This document shows, piece by piece, positions 8,079 to 15,654 of a DNA stretch of 38,475 bases. Position 1 is the stretch's first letter, and each line of letters starts with the position of its first letter. Origin of the DNA: Anaerolineae bacterium (GTDB taxonomy: Bacteria; Chloroflexota; Anaerolineae; Anaerolineales; Villigracilaceae). The stretch covers positions 1-38,475 of the forward strand of contig JAFLCE010000033.1 of NCBI GenBank assembly GCA_017303655.1. The letters are read 5' to 3'. The translations under genes and the position numbers were made by a program. The notes beneath the pieces are model-generated. The model did no database searches, was not told the DNA's origin, and saw only the letters and a program-made list of their open reading frames with translations.

Positions 8079-8105
8079 GTTGGTGTTGTAAAGAACAGGA
8101 TAATC

Positions 8106-8717
8106 ATGCCAAGAAAATCATCCCCTATTACTATTGACCCTCGAGTCAAACGCACACGCCGTTTGTTGCGTGACGCGTTGGTTTCATTGATCCTGAAAAA
8201 AGACTTTGCTTCCATCACGATCAAAGAGGTCACAGAACGTGCCGAGGTAGCGTATATCACGTTCTATAGGCATTACGAGAGTCTCGATCAATTGTTGATG
8301 GAAGTGCTAAATGAAGGACTGGCGGAGTTGATGACTCACATCGAAACGCTGGCGAAACAGTCTGACACATCTGCCCTTGAAACGGAGGGTCGTCTCATTT
8401 TTGAATATATCGAGCAAAAAGCCGATCTTTTCCGCATCCTGCTCAAGAGCCAGAGCGTGACACGTGTCCGCAGGAAGGTTGTTGGGAATATCGCCGCCAT
8501 TTTCCAGAAGTCCTGCGTACCGTTGGAGAGATTGGGCGATCAGGTGACGATCAACATTGCATCGAATCACATTGCCACGTCTTTATTGTCGCTGATCGAG
8601 TGGTGGCTGGAAAATAATATGAAACCTTCCCCAATGGAGATGGGGAAGGTTTACAAGAGTTTGATCATTGATTCGACTGTGGGGGCGGTGAGTTCTTTAT
8701 CGGTCATATCGAGATAG
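8106..8717 (+). CDS. TetR/AcrR-family transcriptional regulator
   Basis: A 203-residue one-component repressor. The N-terminal helix-turn-helix is typical: TRRLLRDALVSLILKKDF, then ITIKEVTERAEVAYITFYRHYESLDQLL (about residues 15-65), with the TFYRHY recognition-helix end. The all-helical C-terminal ligand domain is variable, as usual, and its inducer is unknown. The gene is divergent from the methyltransferase gene; the shared 206-bp region holds several GTTAT/ATAAC inverted repeats that are candidate operators for self-regulation and methyltransferase control. The start codon has only a weak ribosome-binding site (AACAGGA). Confidence 0.92.
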   Translation: MPRKSSPITIDPRVKRTRRLLRDALVSLILKKDFASITIKEVTERAEVAYITFYRHYESLDQLLMEVLNEGLAELMTHIETLAKQSDTSALETEGRLIFEYIEQKADLFRILLKSQSVTRVRRKVVGNIAAIFQKSCVPLERLGDQVTINIASNHIATSLLSLIEWWLENNMKPSPMEMGKVYKSLIIDSTVGAVSSLSVISR

Positions 8718-8743
8718 GTGTCTCATCCATCTCATATTTTCAA

Positions 8744-9094
8744 TTAATACACAATCACCTGATCTGCCTCTACCGTCCAATCGCCAAGTAGATCCATATT
8801 GCCCATTTCGACTCCCTCTGTTAAATCATCCAGCCCGAGACCTCGGGCTTCAGAGCATGTGCCTCAGGTGGCGACCTTGCCGCGCTTCGCCAGCGACTTG
8901 ACAATGCGCTCGATGTTGTAATACCCATCTGGTGTTTTCTGCGCCTTGCGGGCGCAATAGACCGCATCGGCAACCAGGAAGACCTTTACCTGCACCTCAT
9001 CACGTTTGACCAGGTTCATTGCATGACGCGTGGCATTATAGGGGCGCTCATTTCCATACGGAGCATCATTAATCACGAATAGAATCTTCTTCAT
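8744..9094 (-). CDS. DsrE-family protein, probable selenoprotein (UxxC) with in-frame TGA
   Basis: A small soluble protein of the DsrE/DsrF-like sulfur-relay superfamily. Residues 1-76 (KKILFVINDAPYGNERPYNA.. to ..AKRGKVAT) end at a TGA (8864-8866). The same frame continues for 39 more codons to a TAA at 8744: GTCSEARGLGLDDLTEGVEM, then GNMDLLGDWTVEADQVIVY. That tail is what the family normally has after a CGTC motif, so TGA stands exactly where the first Cys of CxxC is expected. A hairpin with loop AGGUCU starts about 20 bases after the TGA, within the usual bacterial SECIS range. I read it as 116 aa with selenocysteine at 77. Role inferred: thiol/selenol redox or sulfur transfer. The alternative is a one-base nonsense mutation. 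AAGGA lies about 10 bases before the ATG. Confidence 0.8.
8830..8866 (-). promoter_or_regulatory. Bacterial SECIS-like hairpin following UGA
   Basis: Directly after the UGA on the minus strand the mRNA can form AGCCCG/CGGGCT (8832-8837 with 8844-8849), 6 bp, with apical loop AGGUCU, or 7 bp with loop GGUC. The loop begins 20 bases after UGA and has G in its first two positions, as published bacterial SECIS models require. From memory, the E. coli fdhF element has the same AGGUCU loop. CUCUG/CAGAG further out could add a lower stem. Confidence 0.7.
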
Positions 9095-9188
9095 TTGATA
9101 TCATCCTTTGTGGGCGTTTTGGTTTGGCGAATGGTTTCCCAATATTTTGGTATTCATAAGGGCGATTATACTGGAATTGATTTTGATA

Positions 9189-9218
9189 AAAGACTCCCCC
9201 ATCGTTGGGGGAGTCTTT
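9189..9218 (-). terminator. Terminator hairpin of the composite family, copy 5 (second hairpin only)
   Basis: A perfect 12-bp stem AAAGACTCCCCC (9189-9200) / GGGGGAGTCTTT (9207-9218), loop ATCGTT. It has the same core as the other composite elements but lacks the ACTATCC mini-hairpin. It lies downstream of the minus-strand CPBP gene, with TTTTATC following on that strand. Confidence 0.85.
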
Positions 9219-9256
9219 GCTTTTGAGATGCGAATTGTGGTTTTATCCACCTTTCG

Positions 9257-10156
9257 CTATGGCTCCAATGCATCACGCTTCAAGAAGATGATTAACGTAA
9301 CAGCTGCGATAGCCCACGAACCAATGAGCGCAGCGACCGATGGTCCCAGCAAGGTGTTTGGAGTGCCCTGTGTAAAAAACACATAGATGCCAGCGATCCC
9401 ATTAATGGCGCCGTGACCGATGACCGCGGGCCACACACTACCTGCCCGCAAGGTTGCCCAGCCGAGGAAGGTGCCCAGAGTGAACGTGAACCATATCATC
9501 GTTAGGATGCCCAGCCACGGCGCACCGGAATATTCCGTACCATAGTTGTGTCCCATGGCGATGATCGGCGCGTGCCACAGACCCCAGATGACACCCATCA
9601 AAAGCATTGCCTTTCTTCCACCAAGCGGCATTAACTTGGGTTGTAAATAGGCGCGCCAGCCGAACTCCTCGCCGAGAATGGGTATGGAGTTTATTAAGGG
9701 AGCAATGATGATTGCACTCAGAGTTTGCGACAGGACGATTATCCACGGATCAATCGCGGGCAAAGTCTGACCCGCCGCCGCAGCGGACTGTTCCATCAAC
9801 TTTGTTACCGCTGACAAGGTGGGGTCGTAATACTGCGGGAAAAACAAGAAGAAGAGTCCCATGCCCAGAAATGCAAAGATGACAGGAGCGATCCAGCAGA
9901 TCAGCCAATAAACCCAGCCCTTCTTGAAATTCGGATGCAGATAAAGTTCCTGCCAGCCTTCCCGCGTAATGAGGCGGGTAAGGATATGAGCAAGTGCAGG
10001 TGCGCCCATGTATCCCACCGCCAATGCGATGATGGTAGCAGGAGTTGGAGTGAGCCCGCCTGTTAGATAAAGTCCCAGTGCCACAAGCCAGGCGACACCA
10101 AAAGCAAATGCAATATAAATACCAACACGTTTCCAGTCTACAACATTGTTTTCCAT
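9257..10156 (-). CDS. CPBP-family intramembrane metalloprotease (second copy)
   Basis: A second CPBP/Rce1-like membrane protease. Motif 1 is LGEEFGWRAYLQPKL (EExxxR), motif 2 is WGLWHAPII (His after WGLW), and motif 3 is GHGAINGI (HxxxN), giving all the metal and catalytic residues in order, with about eight helices. It has a longer central loop (YYDPTLSAVTKLMEQSAAAA) than the 4124 copy. The start at 10156 is preferred over the ATG at 10162 because AAGGAG is then 7 bases away rather than 1. It follows the serine hydrolase gene by 14 bases, so they form a two-gene unit that ends at the terminator at 9189-9218. The substrate is unknown. Confidence 0.9.
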   Translation of the reverse strand: MENNVVDWKRVGIYIAFAFGVAWLVALGLYLTGGLTPTPATIIALAVGYMGAPALAHILTRLITREGWQELYLHPNFKKGWVYWLICWIAPVIFAFLGMGLFFLFFPQYYDPTLSAVTKLMEQSAAAAGQTLPAIDPWIIVLSQTLSAIIIAPLINSIPILGEEFGWRAYLQPKLMPLGGRKAMLLMGVIWGLWHAPIIAMGHNYGTEYSGAPWLGILTMIWFTFTLGTFLGWATLRAGSVWPAVIGHGAINGIAGIYVFFTQGTPNTLLGPSVAALIGSWAIAAVTLIIFLKRDALEP

Positions 10157-10170
10157 TTTCATTCTCCTTT

Positions 10171-11655
10171 TTATATCTTGCGGGTTTTTCCACTCACCAG
10201 CCAGAATAGTTTTACAAATCCCTGCACATAATCTGGGACGGAACCAAGAACCATCAAAACAGCGATATCGGGCAGGGTGCGGAACATCATGACCATTTGA
10301 TAGGTGAAGTTGAACCGGTATCCCAGATATGCCTTGACCTGACTAAAAATAACAATCAAAATGATCGTGGGGATCAGAAAACTAATGGCAGTATCCCGGA
10401 TCTTTTTTCCATTTGACCAATTGCGGGCGCGTTCAACCCAGCCGCGCAGAGAAAGCAAATTACGAATCTGGAAAATCCCCAAAGCAAGCACAAAGACAAG
10501 CAAGCCCCAGCCTATCTGCTTCACCGACCAGCCTTCAGCGACAGATGGCAGCACACGCCCCAACACAATAGCTTCGACGCCTTCAAAGATCTGCGGCGCT
10601 GAGATGTAGTGATCGAACATGTATCCCTGATTGATGAGCAATACAATGCTCATATCGCGCAGCGGATAAATATCCACATAGGTCTTGAAGGTCTCGTTTG
10701 CGCCGCCGTGAAAGATATGTCCCTGCTCGACGAACCAGCCCATTCCATAACCCTGCACGGGCGCGAAGAGCATATCCATGCTTTTGACCGTCAACAATTG
10801 ATTGCCTTTATAAAACCCAGAGTTATCCATTGCCATGGAATAATGCGCCATGTCTTCGGCAGTCGAAATGATATAGCCCGCGCTGACTTCAAAGACGCGG
10901 TGCGGTTGCCTTTGCGGAACTGTAAAACCAAAAAACCGACTATAACCTTGCGAGAGTCCGTTCTCACGAGCAAGAACAGGATCGGTATAGGTGTGCGTCA
11001 TCTCCAGCGGGTCAAAAACATTCTGTTGAATATAGTCTTCATATTTCTTGCCGCTCACATTCTGCACAACAACCGACAGTACATCATAACCAACATTGAA
11101 ATATTGAAACGTCGAACCAACGGGTGCGGTCAATTCAGCAGAAGCCAGCGCGCGTACAGCATCTTCATTAGTGGCATCTTCGGGCAGGCTAACCGTGAAT
11201 CCCGTTTCAGAGAGTCCACTGGTGTGATGGAGCAAATGGTTGATCGTGATCTTCGCAGACGTTTCCTCATCCGCCACCTTGAACCACGGGATATATTTCT
11301 GCACTGCATCGTTCGGCTTGAGCCTGCCCTGCTCGATCAACTGCGCGATCGCCAGCCCCGTAAATGACTTGCTTTGCGACCCAATATACATCGGTGTCTG
11401 CGGCGTCATCGGGCGACCATCTCCCGCAGTACCGTATCCCTTGAGAAAAATAATTTCTTTTTTGGATGTCACCGCGATGGAGATTCCCTGAATCCCATGC
11501 TTTTCCATTTGCCCAGAGATGTACGCATCGAGAGCATCCGCCTCAAACCTGACCGAGGAAACTGTCTCTGCTCCAACGGGCATTGTCCACGCTGATAGCC
11601 CGACCATGAACGTGATTGCTGTAAATAAAATACAAATGCGATGTCTAACCATCAT
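10171..11655 (-). CDS. Serine hydrolase, class C beta-lactamase/PBP-like, with C-terminal membrane segments
   Basis: An exported penicillin-recognising-type serine hydrolase (COG1680-like). The N-terminal hydrophobic segment (ILFTAITFMVGLSAWTM) is a signal or anchor. Catalytic motifs are SQSK (SxxK) in MYIGSQSKSFTG, YFN (YxN) in FQYFNVGYD, and HGGANETF in place of KTG. A tail of about 150 residues holds four hydrophobic helices, an arrangement seen in membrane-anchored members. It may be an esterase, D-aminopeptidase or peptidase; beta-lactamase activity is not implied. The frame is open to 11748, but those extra codons run through the terminator of the GNAT gene, so the ATG at 11655 (or 11652) is preferred. 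No good Shine-Dalgarno is seen; TATGAT lies 6 bases before the ATG. Confidence 0.85.
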   Translation of the reverse strand: MMVRHRICILFTAITFMVGLSAWTMPVGAETVSSVRFEADALDAYISGQMEKHGIQGISIAVTSKKEIIFLKGYGTAGDGRPMTPQTPMYIGSQSKSFTGLAIAQLIEQGRLKPNDAVQKYIPWFKVADEETSAKITINHLLHHTSGLSETGFTVSLPEDATNEDAVRALASAELTAPVGSTFQYFNVGYDVLSVVVQNVSGKKYEDYIQQNVFDPLEMTHTYTDPVLARENGLSQGYSRFFGFTVPQRQPHRVFEVSAGYIISTAEDMAHYSMAMDNSGFYKGNQLLTVKSMDMLFAPVQGYGMGWFVEQGHIFHGGANETFKTYVDIYPLRDMSIVLLINQGYMFDHYISAPQIFEGVEAIVLGRVLPSVAEGWSVKQIGWGLLVFVLALGIFQIRNLLSLRGWVERARNWSNGKKIRDTAISFLIPTIILIVIFSQVKAYLGYRFNFTYQMVMMFRTLPDIAVLMVLGSVPDYVQGFVKLFWLVSGKTRKI

Positions 11656-11679
11656 GTCTACATCATAGCCCTTGAAAAC

Positions 11680-11730
11680 AAAAGACTCCCCCATCAGCGG
11701 GGGAGTCTTGAACTGGTCAAGTGGACAGGT
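11680..11730 (-). terminator. Composite double-hairpin terminator, copy 6
   Basis: On the minus strand the mini-hairpin (11712-11730) starts at the GNAT stop codon, followed by a perfect 11-bp stem AAGACTCCCCC (11682-11692) / GGGGGAGTCTT (11699-11709) and TTTTGTTTT. It separates the GNAT gene from the serine hydrolase gene. Confidence 0.85.
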
Positions 11731-12656
11731 TACCATTCCTTGATCCACGGCTCCAGCAAATCGAACTCCGTGAATCCCATTGATTCATATAATGCGTGTG
11801 CGCCTACTGAGTATGAGCTGACCGTTGCAAGCGTTGCGCCGAGTTTTTGTGCGCGGCGCAAGCCTTCGCTCATCACTGCTTTGCCAAGTCCGCGTTTTTG
11901 GTGATTCGGGTGTGTGCCCACGGGCTCGAAGACCGCAGTGCGGGTCACATCGTCAAACCAGACGGTGCAGAACGCGGCGAGTTCTCCATTTTCCGCAACT
12001 GCGACAATGTCTAGGTCACGGCGATAAAGTGGAACGCGTTGCACGTTCTTGTACCACTCCCAGCCTTGATATTTTTCGTCAGGCTCATCGGGATGAAAAA
12101 CTTTCCACGAAAGCCAACTGCGCGCGGGCAACTCGCTCTCGTCACCCAAGGCGCGGATGAAGTATCCGCTTTTCGGAGCAGAATCAGGTATCGGCTGGGA
12201 AAAGAAGCGGCGGCGCATGTGTTCGGCTGAGAACTTCGAGCGTGCGTATCCGTGTTCGGCGAAGAGTCCTTTTGTCGAGTCGTCCGCTGCATTCACCCAA
12301 ACGATCAATTCCTTTTTGCCGTTCTCGTTTGTTTTGGGAAGTTTCTCTTCGGCGATATCCAACATCTCTGATATGGATACCTGATCCTGGAACACGGGAT
12401 GAATCTGGAAGAACGCTTCGCCATTACCATCGGGGTTGAGCATTGCGACGATCTGCCCGTTCAACTCCCAGAGATGAATCACATCTTCTAATTTGAAGTT
12501 GAAAATATTTTCGTTGACGTGCCAACGCCAGTAATCCCAGCGTAAAAGCGACCATGAAAAATCATGACGAACGTTGCTCATCGATACTTCACGCAAAAAT
12601 TCGCGAATGCACCAGTAATCTTCCTCGGTTTGATAGGGGCGTAGCATTGGTTTCAT
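11730..12656 (-). CDS. GNAT-family N-acetyltransferase (two-domain size)
   Basis: A 308-residue protein from the ATG at 12656. The C-terminal half is a clear GNAT domain: strand DIVAVAENGELAAFCTVWFD, acetyl-CoA loop GTHPNHQKRGLGKAVMSEGL (V/HxxQxxGxG/A type, QKRGLG), then ALYESMGFTEFD. The N-terminal half (MLRPYQTEEDYWCIREFLRE) resembles a degenerate first GNAT domain. The acceptor substrate is unknown. Codons upstream of 12656 overlap the terminator T-run and are unlikely to be translated. No Shine-Dalgarno is seen; a perfect TATAAT ends 7 bases before the ATG, so a leaderless message is likely. Confidence 0.87.
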   Translation of the reverse strand: MKPMLRPYQTEEDYWCIREFLREVSMSNVRHDFSWSLLRWDYWRWHVNENIFNFKLEDVIHLWELNGQIVAMLNPDGNGEAFFQIHPVFQDQVSISEMLDIAEEKLPKTNENGKKELIVWVNAADDSTKGLFAEHGYARSKFSAEHMRRRFFSQPIPDSAPKSGYFIRALGDESELPARSWLSWKVFHPDEPDEKYQGWEWYKNVQRVPLYRRDLDIVAVAENGELAAFCTVWFDDVTRTAVFEPVGTHPNHQKRGLGKAVMSEGLRRAQKLGATLATVSSYSVGAHALYESMGFTEFDLLEPWIKEW

Positions 12657-12663
12657 GGTTTCA

Positions 12664-12669
12664 ATTATA
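12664..12669 (-). promoter_or_regulatory. -10 box directly before the GNAT start (leaderless candidate)
   Basis: TATAAT on the minus strand, with 7 bases to the ATG at 12656 and no ribosome-binding site between. The -35 region would lie in the T-run of terminator copy 7 and is not consensus. Confidence 0.45.
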
Positions 12670-12679
12670 TAGGTGAATA

Positions 12680-12730
12680 AAAAAAAGCTCCCCGTCACTT
12701 GGGGAGTCTTCACTATCCGAGTGGATAGGT
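12680..12730 (-). terminator. Composite double-hairpin terminator, copy 7
   Basis: On the minus strand ACCTATCC-ACTC-GGATAGT (12712-12730) is followed by a CTCCCC/GGGGAG stem (12688-12693 with 12701-12706, loop of 7) and eight T. The bases upstream of it (about 12731-12755) read in frame as ..VKKIQEW-stop, resembling the WIKEW-stop end of the neighbouring GNAT gene. The element may therefore be left over from a lost paralogue. Confidence 0.8.
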
Positions 12731-12841
12731 CACCATTCTTGGATTTTTTTCACGTCCTGTTAGAAATAAAAGGTTGAAATTTGCCCTCAAATTCCCCCCT
12801 AAGGTTATGAGACATGGGTACTTTTCGCTGATGTTGTGAAG

Positions 12842-13774
12842 TTATAGTTGAATCCGAGTTAATACAGTCTTATCGCATAAGACTTCAAACTCTCTCTGCT
12901 TCACCACACCTCCTTCAAAGTGGAGCGCGTTCGCCGCGCCCGCTGCCACGCCGTATTGCAGCGCAACTTCGGGCGGATGACCCTGCTCCAACGCAAATGC
13001 CAGCCCGCCGAGAAACGCATCCCCACTGCCCACGCTGCTGACAACTTCAATCGCAGGCGGACGCACAAACCACATGCCCGAATCTACAACCAAAATCGCA
13101 CCGTCTTTACCGAGCGTCACCGCAATGGATGAAATGCCACGCCCCAGCAATTGTCTGCCCGCATTTGCTGCTTGCTCCATGTTGGAAATTTCAAACCCTA
13201 GCGTTTCCCCCAACTCTTTCGCGTTGACCTTGATATTCAAACCGCGCACATCCAGCGCAATCTTCAACGCAGCGCCGCTCGTATCCACCCAAACGGATTT
13301 TCCTTGCGCCACCAATCCCTGCAACATGCTAGAAAAATCATCCAAAGAAAATCCAGGTGGTAGGCTTCCACTGACACAAACAAGTTGAGCGCGTTTCCCC
13401 TGCATCCACACATCGCGTAAAAAGGTCTGACATTCATCCGCGCTCACTTCCGCGCCGCGTTCATTGACTACGGTCGCGTCTCTGCCGCGTTCCACCAAAA
13501 TTATACAAGTGCGGGTTTGATTCTTCGTGCGCGTCCAATGCGCAGACAAGCCTTCGCGTTCCGCCAGTTCTGCCAGCAGATTTCCGACCTGTCCTCCCAC
13601 CAAGCCCATGCAAAGCGGAGCACCGCCTAACGCGAGAATCGTCCGCGCTACGTTGAGTCCTTTTCCGCCAGCCGCTGCCAGCGTTTTCTCGGCGCGGTGA
13701 ACTTCCCCAGGTGTCAGCGAATCGACATAAATGGTACGGTCAATGGCGGGGTTGGGCGCTAGGCATAGGATCAT
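12842..13774 (-). CDS. PfkB-family hexose-phosphate kinase, 1-phosphofructokinase/tagatose-6-phosphate kinase type
   Basis: A cytoplasmic sugar-phosphate kinase of the FruK/LacC branch. The N-terminus NPAIDRTIYVD, GGKGLNVARTI (residues 36-46) and the C-terminal GSGDAFLGGLAFAL with its catalytic Asp are diagnostic. The length, 310 aa, is normal. Together with a LacD-type aldolase gene two positions upstream, the best guess is tagatose-6-phosphate to tagatose-1,6-bisphosphate; fructose-1-phosphate kinase is the alternative. Its start overlaps the previous kinase stop by 4 bases (ATGA type). It is the last gene of the minus-strand catabolic operon. No hairpin terminator was seen in the 100 bases after its stop other than composite copy 7. 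Confidence 0.9.
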   Translation of the reverse strand: MILCLAPNPAIDRTIYVDSLTPGEVHRAEKTLAAAGGKGLNVARTILALGGAPLCMGLVGGQVGNLLAELAEREGLSAHWTRTKNQTRTCIILVERGRDATVVNERGAEVSADECQTFLRDVWMQGKRAQLVCVSGSLPPGFSLDDFSSMLQGLVAQGKSVWVDTSGAALKIALDVRGLNIKVNAKELGETLGFEISNMEQAANAGRQLLGRGISSIAVTLGKDGAILVVDSGMWFVRPPAIEVVSSVGSGDAFLGGLAFALEQGHPPEVALQYGVAAGAANALHFEGGVVKQREFEVLCDKTVLTRIQL

Positions 13775-14682
13775 AGATATTTCATTGCCTCATCCAGTGT
13801 TGGTTGCCCGTTCGTGCCACCTGCCTGCTGTGTGGATAATGCTCCGCAGACACAAGCCAATCTCAAAGACTTCTCCAATTCCCAGCCATTCAAGTAGCCA
13901 TAGATAAAACCTGCATCGAACGAGTCACCTGCACCAACAGTATCAACAACTTTTACTGGGATACTTTCGGCTTGGACTTTCTGACTCCCGCAGGTTCCCA
14001 ACGCTCCATCTTTTCCTAACTTAATTGCCAGCGCCTCCACCTTGGACCTCAGCCTGTTCGCTGCTTCTTCAGCATTCACTGCACCTGTGAGCGACTTCGC
14101 TTCGGCTTCATTCGGCAGAAATACATTTGTGACTGCGAGTAATTCATCGAAGCCAATCCACTTTTCGGATGGGTCGTAATTTGTATCAAGCGAGGTGGTT
14201 AATCCCAACGTGCGGGCGCGTTTGAAGAGAGTCGGCAAGTCTGGTTGAAGTTTCGTTTGCAGAAAGTAACTCGCCACATGCAGGTGACGTGCTTTGCGCA
14301 GTAAATCATCAGTGATGTCTGAGGCTTGGAGTTCAGCGATCAAGCCAGAGTGAGTCAGAATCGCGCGGTCAGAGGTTTGATTAAGAATCACGCTCAATCC
14401 TGTAGGTTCATTTGGGCGGATGATAACGTTTCCAATATCCACATTGCTTTTAGACATTTCATCCAGCATGAATTTTCCAAACACATCGTCGCCACAGATG
14501 CCAATGAACGCTACATTCAAACCCAGCCGTGCCGCGCCACAGGCAAATATGACAGATGATGAGCCGATGGTCAGCTTTGCATCATCCACGATCTTTTCAA
14601 CTTGACCAAACTCAGGCATAACGTTGCCTGAAAGGATCAAGTCTGGGTTTATTTCACCTGCAACAAGAATATCGAACATCAA
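13771..14682 (-). CDS. PfkB-family carbohydrate kinase (ribokinase-like)
   Basis: A second PfkB kinase of 303 aa, of the ribokinase/fructokinase branch rather than FruK/LacC. The N-terminus DILVAGEINPDLIL is followed by IGSSSVIFACGAARLG, TSLDTNYDP and the C-terminal VDTVGAGDSFDAGFIYGYL, whose Asp is catalytic. Members phosphorylate free sugars or sugar derivatives. In this operon a galactosamine/N-acetylgalactosamine or galactose-derived ketose kinase would fit: the ABC importer delivers unphosphorylated sugar, so one kinase must make the 6-phosphate. This is an inference from context. It overlaps both neighbours by 4 bases. Confidence 0.88.
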   Translation of the reverse strand: MMFDILVAGEINPDLILSGNVMPEFGQVEKIVDDAKLTIGSSSVIFACGAARLGLNVAFIGICGDDVFGKFMLDEMSKSNVDIGNVIIRPNEPTGLSVILNQTSDRAILTHSGLIAELQASDITDDLLRKARHLHVASYFLQTKLQPDLPTLFKRARTLGLTTSLDTNYDPSEKWIGFDELLAVTNVFLPNEAEAKSLTGAVNAEEAANRLRSKVEALAIKLGKDGALGTCGSQKVQAESIPVKVVDTVGAGDSFDAGFIYGYLNGWELEKSLRLACVCGALSTQQAGGTNGQPTLDEAMKYL

Positions 14683-15626
14683 TAGGTCTTATACCAATCA
14701 AATGGCGCTTCGGCTTGGAAGAAATCGGTGTAGGGTTTGGCGAGGGCATGACATAAGGATGTGAGCCGTGAGATGCGTTGACGTGCAATAGTGCGAAGAA
14801 ATTCGAGGCGGTCGTCGCCCATCATGTGAACGGCTTCCTTCCACACCGCACGACCGACGGCAATGCCGCTTGCACCTGCATTACATGCCACGGTGACTTG
14901 TTGTAAAAATGTTTCGTACTCCACTGCTGCAGAGAGGAGAATCCATGGGACGGTGGAGGCGGAGGAGATTTCTTTGCAGGCATTCATCCATTTGGTCTCA
15001 TCTATTTCATTGAGGTCGAGCGGAAACTCGGCTTTGAGAATATCCACATTAAGCGCAGTGAGTCGTCTTGCACTTTCGACCACTACATATCTTTTTTCTT
15101 CGGAGGAAAGTTTTTTGCTTTCATCGAGAGAATAAGATAAAGGTTCGAGCATAAGGACGAGGTCGTGCTTGGTGCAGTCTTCGGCGATCTTTGAAGTGAA
15201 ATCTTCGATCTCTTTAGCAGTGGGAGAGTCTGGATGATAGTAGACCAGCAGTTTGATGGCGGAGGCTCCCATGCGTTTGGCTTTTTCCACGTTCCAACCT
15301 GGGATGATCTGTGCCTGACGGGCGGTGGCATCGCCTGTGTAGCCTGTCGATTCGACGGCAACGACCAGACCAACGTTGCTGGGAATGGCTCCCTTGGCAA
15401 TGGCTTGCGCGGCAGCGACTTCGGGGTCAAGCAAAACAGAAGTTGCACGATGCGCGAGAGCTTTGGTGATATCCAGTTTGAAGCGGGAGAGTTCGGCATT
15501 GTCTACGAAGGCGGAGTTGGCTTTACGTAGATTCTGACGATGGTCGAGGGCAAGGGCGGTGAAGGTTCCGCGCTTGGAGGAGATTTGTTGAAGTCCGCGT
15601 AGTTTGCCGATAGTGATAGGTTTCAT
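14679..15626 (-). CDS. Class I aldolase, LacD (tagatose-1,6-bisphosphate aldolase) / DeoC-FbaB-LacD family
   Basis: A TIM-barrel Schiff-base aldolase of 315 aa. Recognisable segments are FTALALDHRQNLRK (residues 22-35), AIKLLVYYHP (123-132, with Lys125), LVLMLEPLSY and DILKAEFPLD (195-204), where Lys198 is in the position expected for the Schiff-base lysine. The C-terminal GASGIAVGRAVWKE is the phosphate-binding loop. The expected reaction is tagatose-1,6-bisphosphate to glyceraldehyde-3-phosphate and dihydroxyacetone phosphate. Sulfofructose-phosphate aldolases (YihT) are in the same family and cannot be excluded by eye, but no sulfoquinovose genes are nearby. It overlaps the next kinase gene by 4 bases. 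Confidence 0.87.
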   Translation of the reverse strand: MKPITIGKLRGLQQISSKRGTFTALALDHRQNLRKANSAFVDNAELSRFKLDITKALAHRATSVLLDPEVAAAQAIAKGAIPSNVGLVVAVESTGYTGDATARQAQIIPGWNVEKAKRMGASAIKLLVYYHPDSPTAKEIEDFTSKIAEDCTKHDLVLMLEPLSYSLDESKKLSSEEKRYVVVESARRLTALNVDILKAEFPLDLNEIDETKWMNACKEISSASTVPWILLSAAVEYETFLQQVTVACNAGASGIAVGRAVWKEAVHMMGDDRLEFLRTIARQRISRLTSLCHALAKPYTDFFQAEAPFDWYKTY

Positions 15627-15654
15627 GGGGTAGGTTCCAAATTAAAGTTTTCAG

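Noticed and set aside
8864-8866. General UGA reassignment (UGA read as Trp or Gly everywhere)
   Set aside because: Other genes end properly at TGA, for example 3722-3724 with the next start two bases later, so only this TGA appears to be read through.
10609-11367. 252-codon open frame on the plus strand opposite the serine hydrolase gene
   Set aside because: It lies antisense to a gene with clear SxxK, YxN and HxG motifs, and its translation has no recognisable domain or ribosome-binding site.
9-12730. Integron attC sites or a cassette array
   Set aside because: The repeated elements lack RYYYAAC/GTTRRRY core sites, occur in both orientations, and no integrase is seen; they have the properties of terminators.
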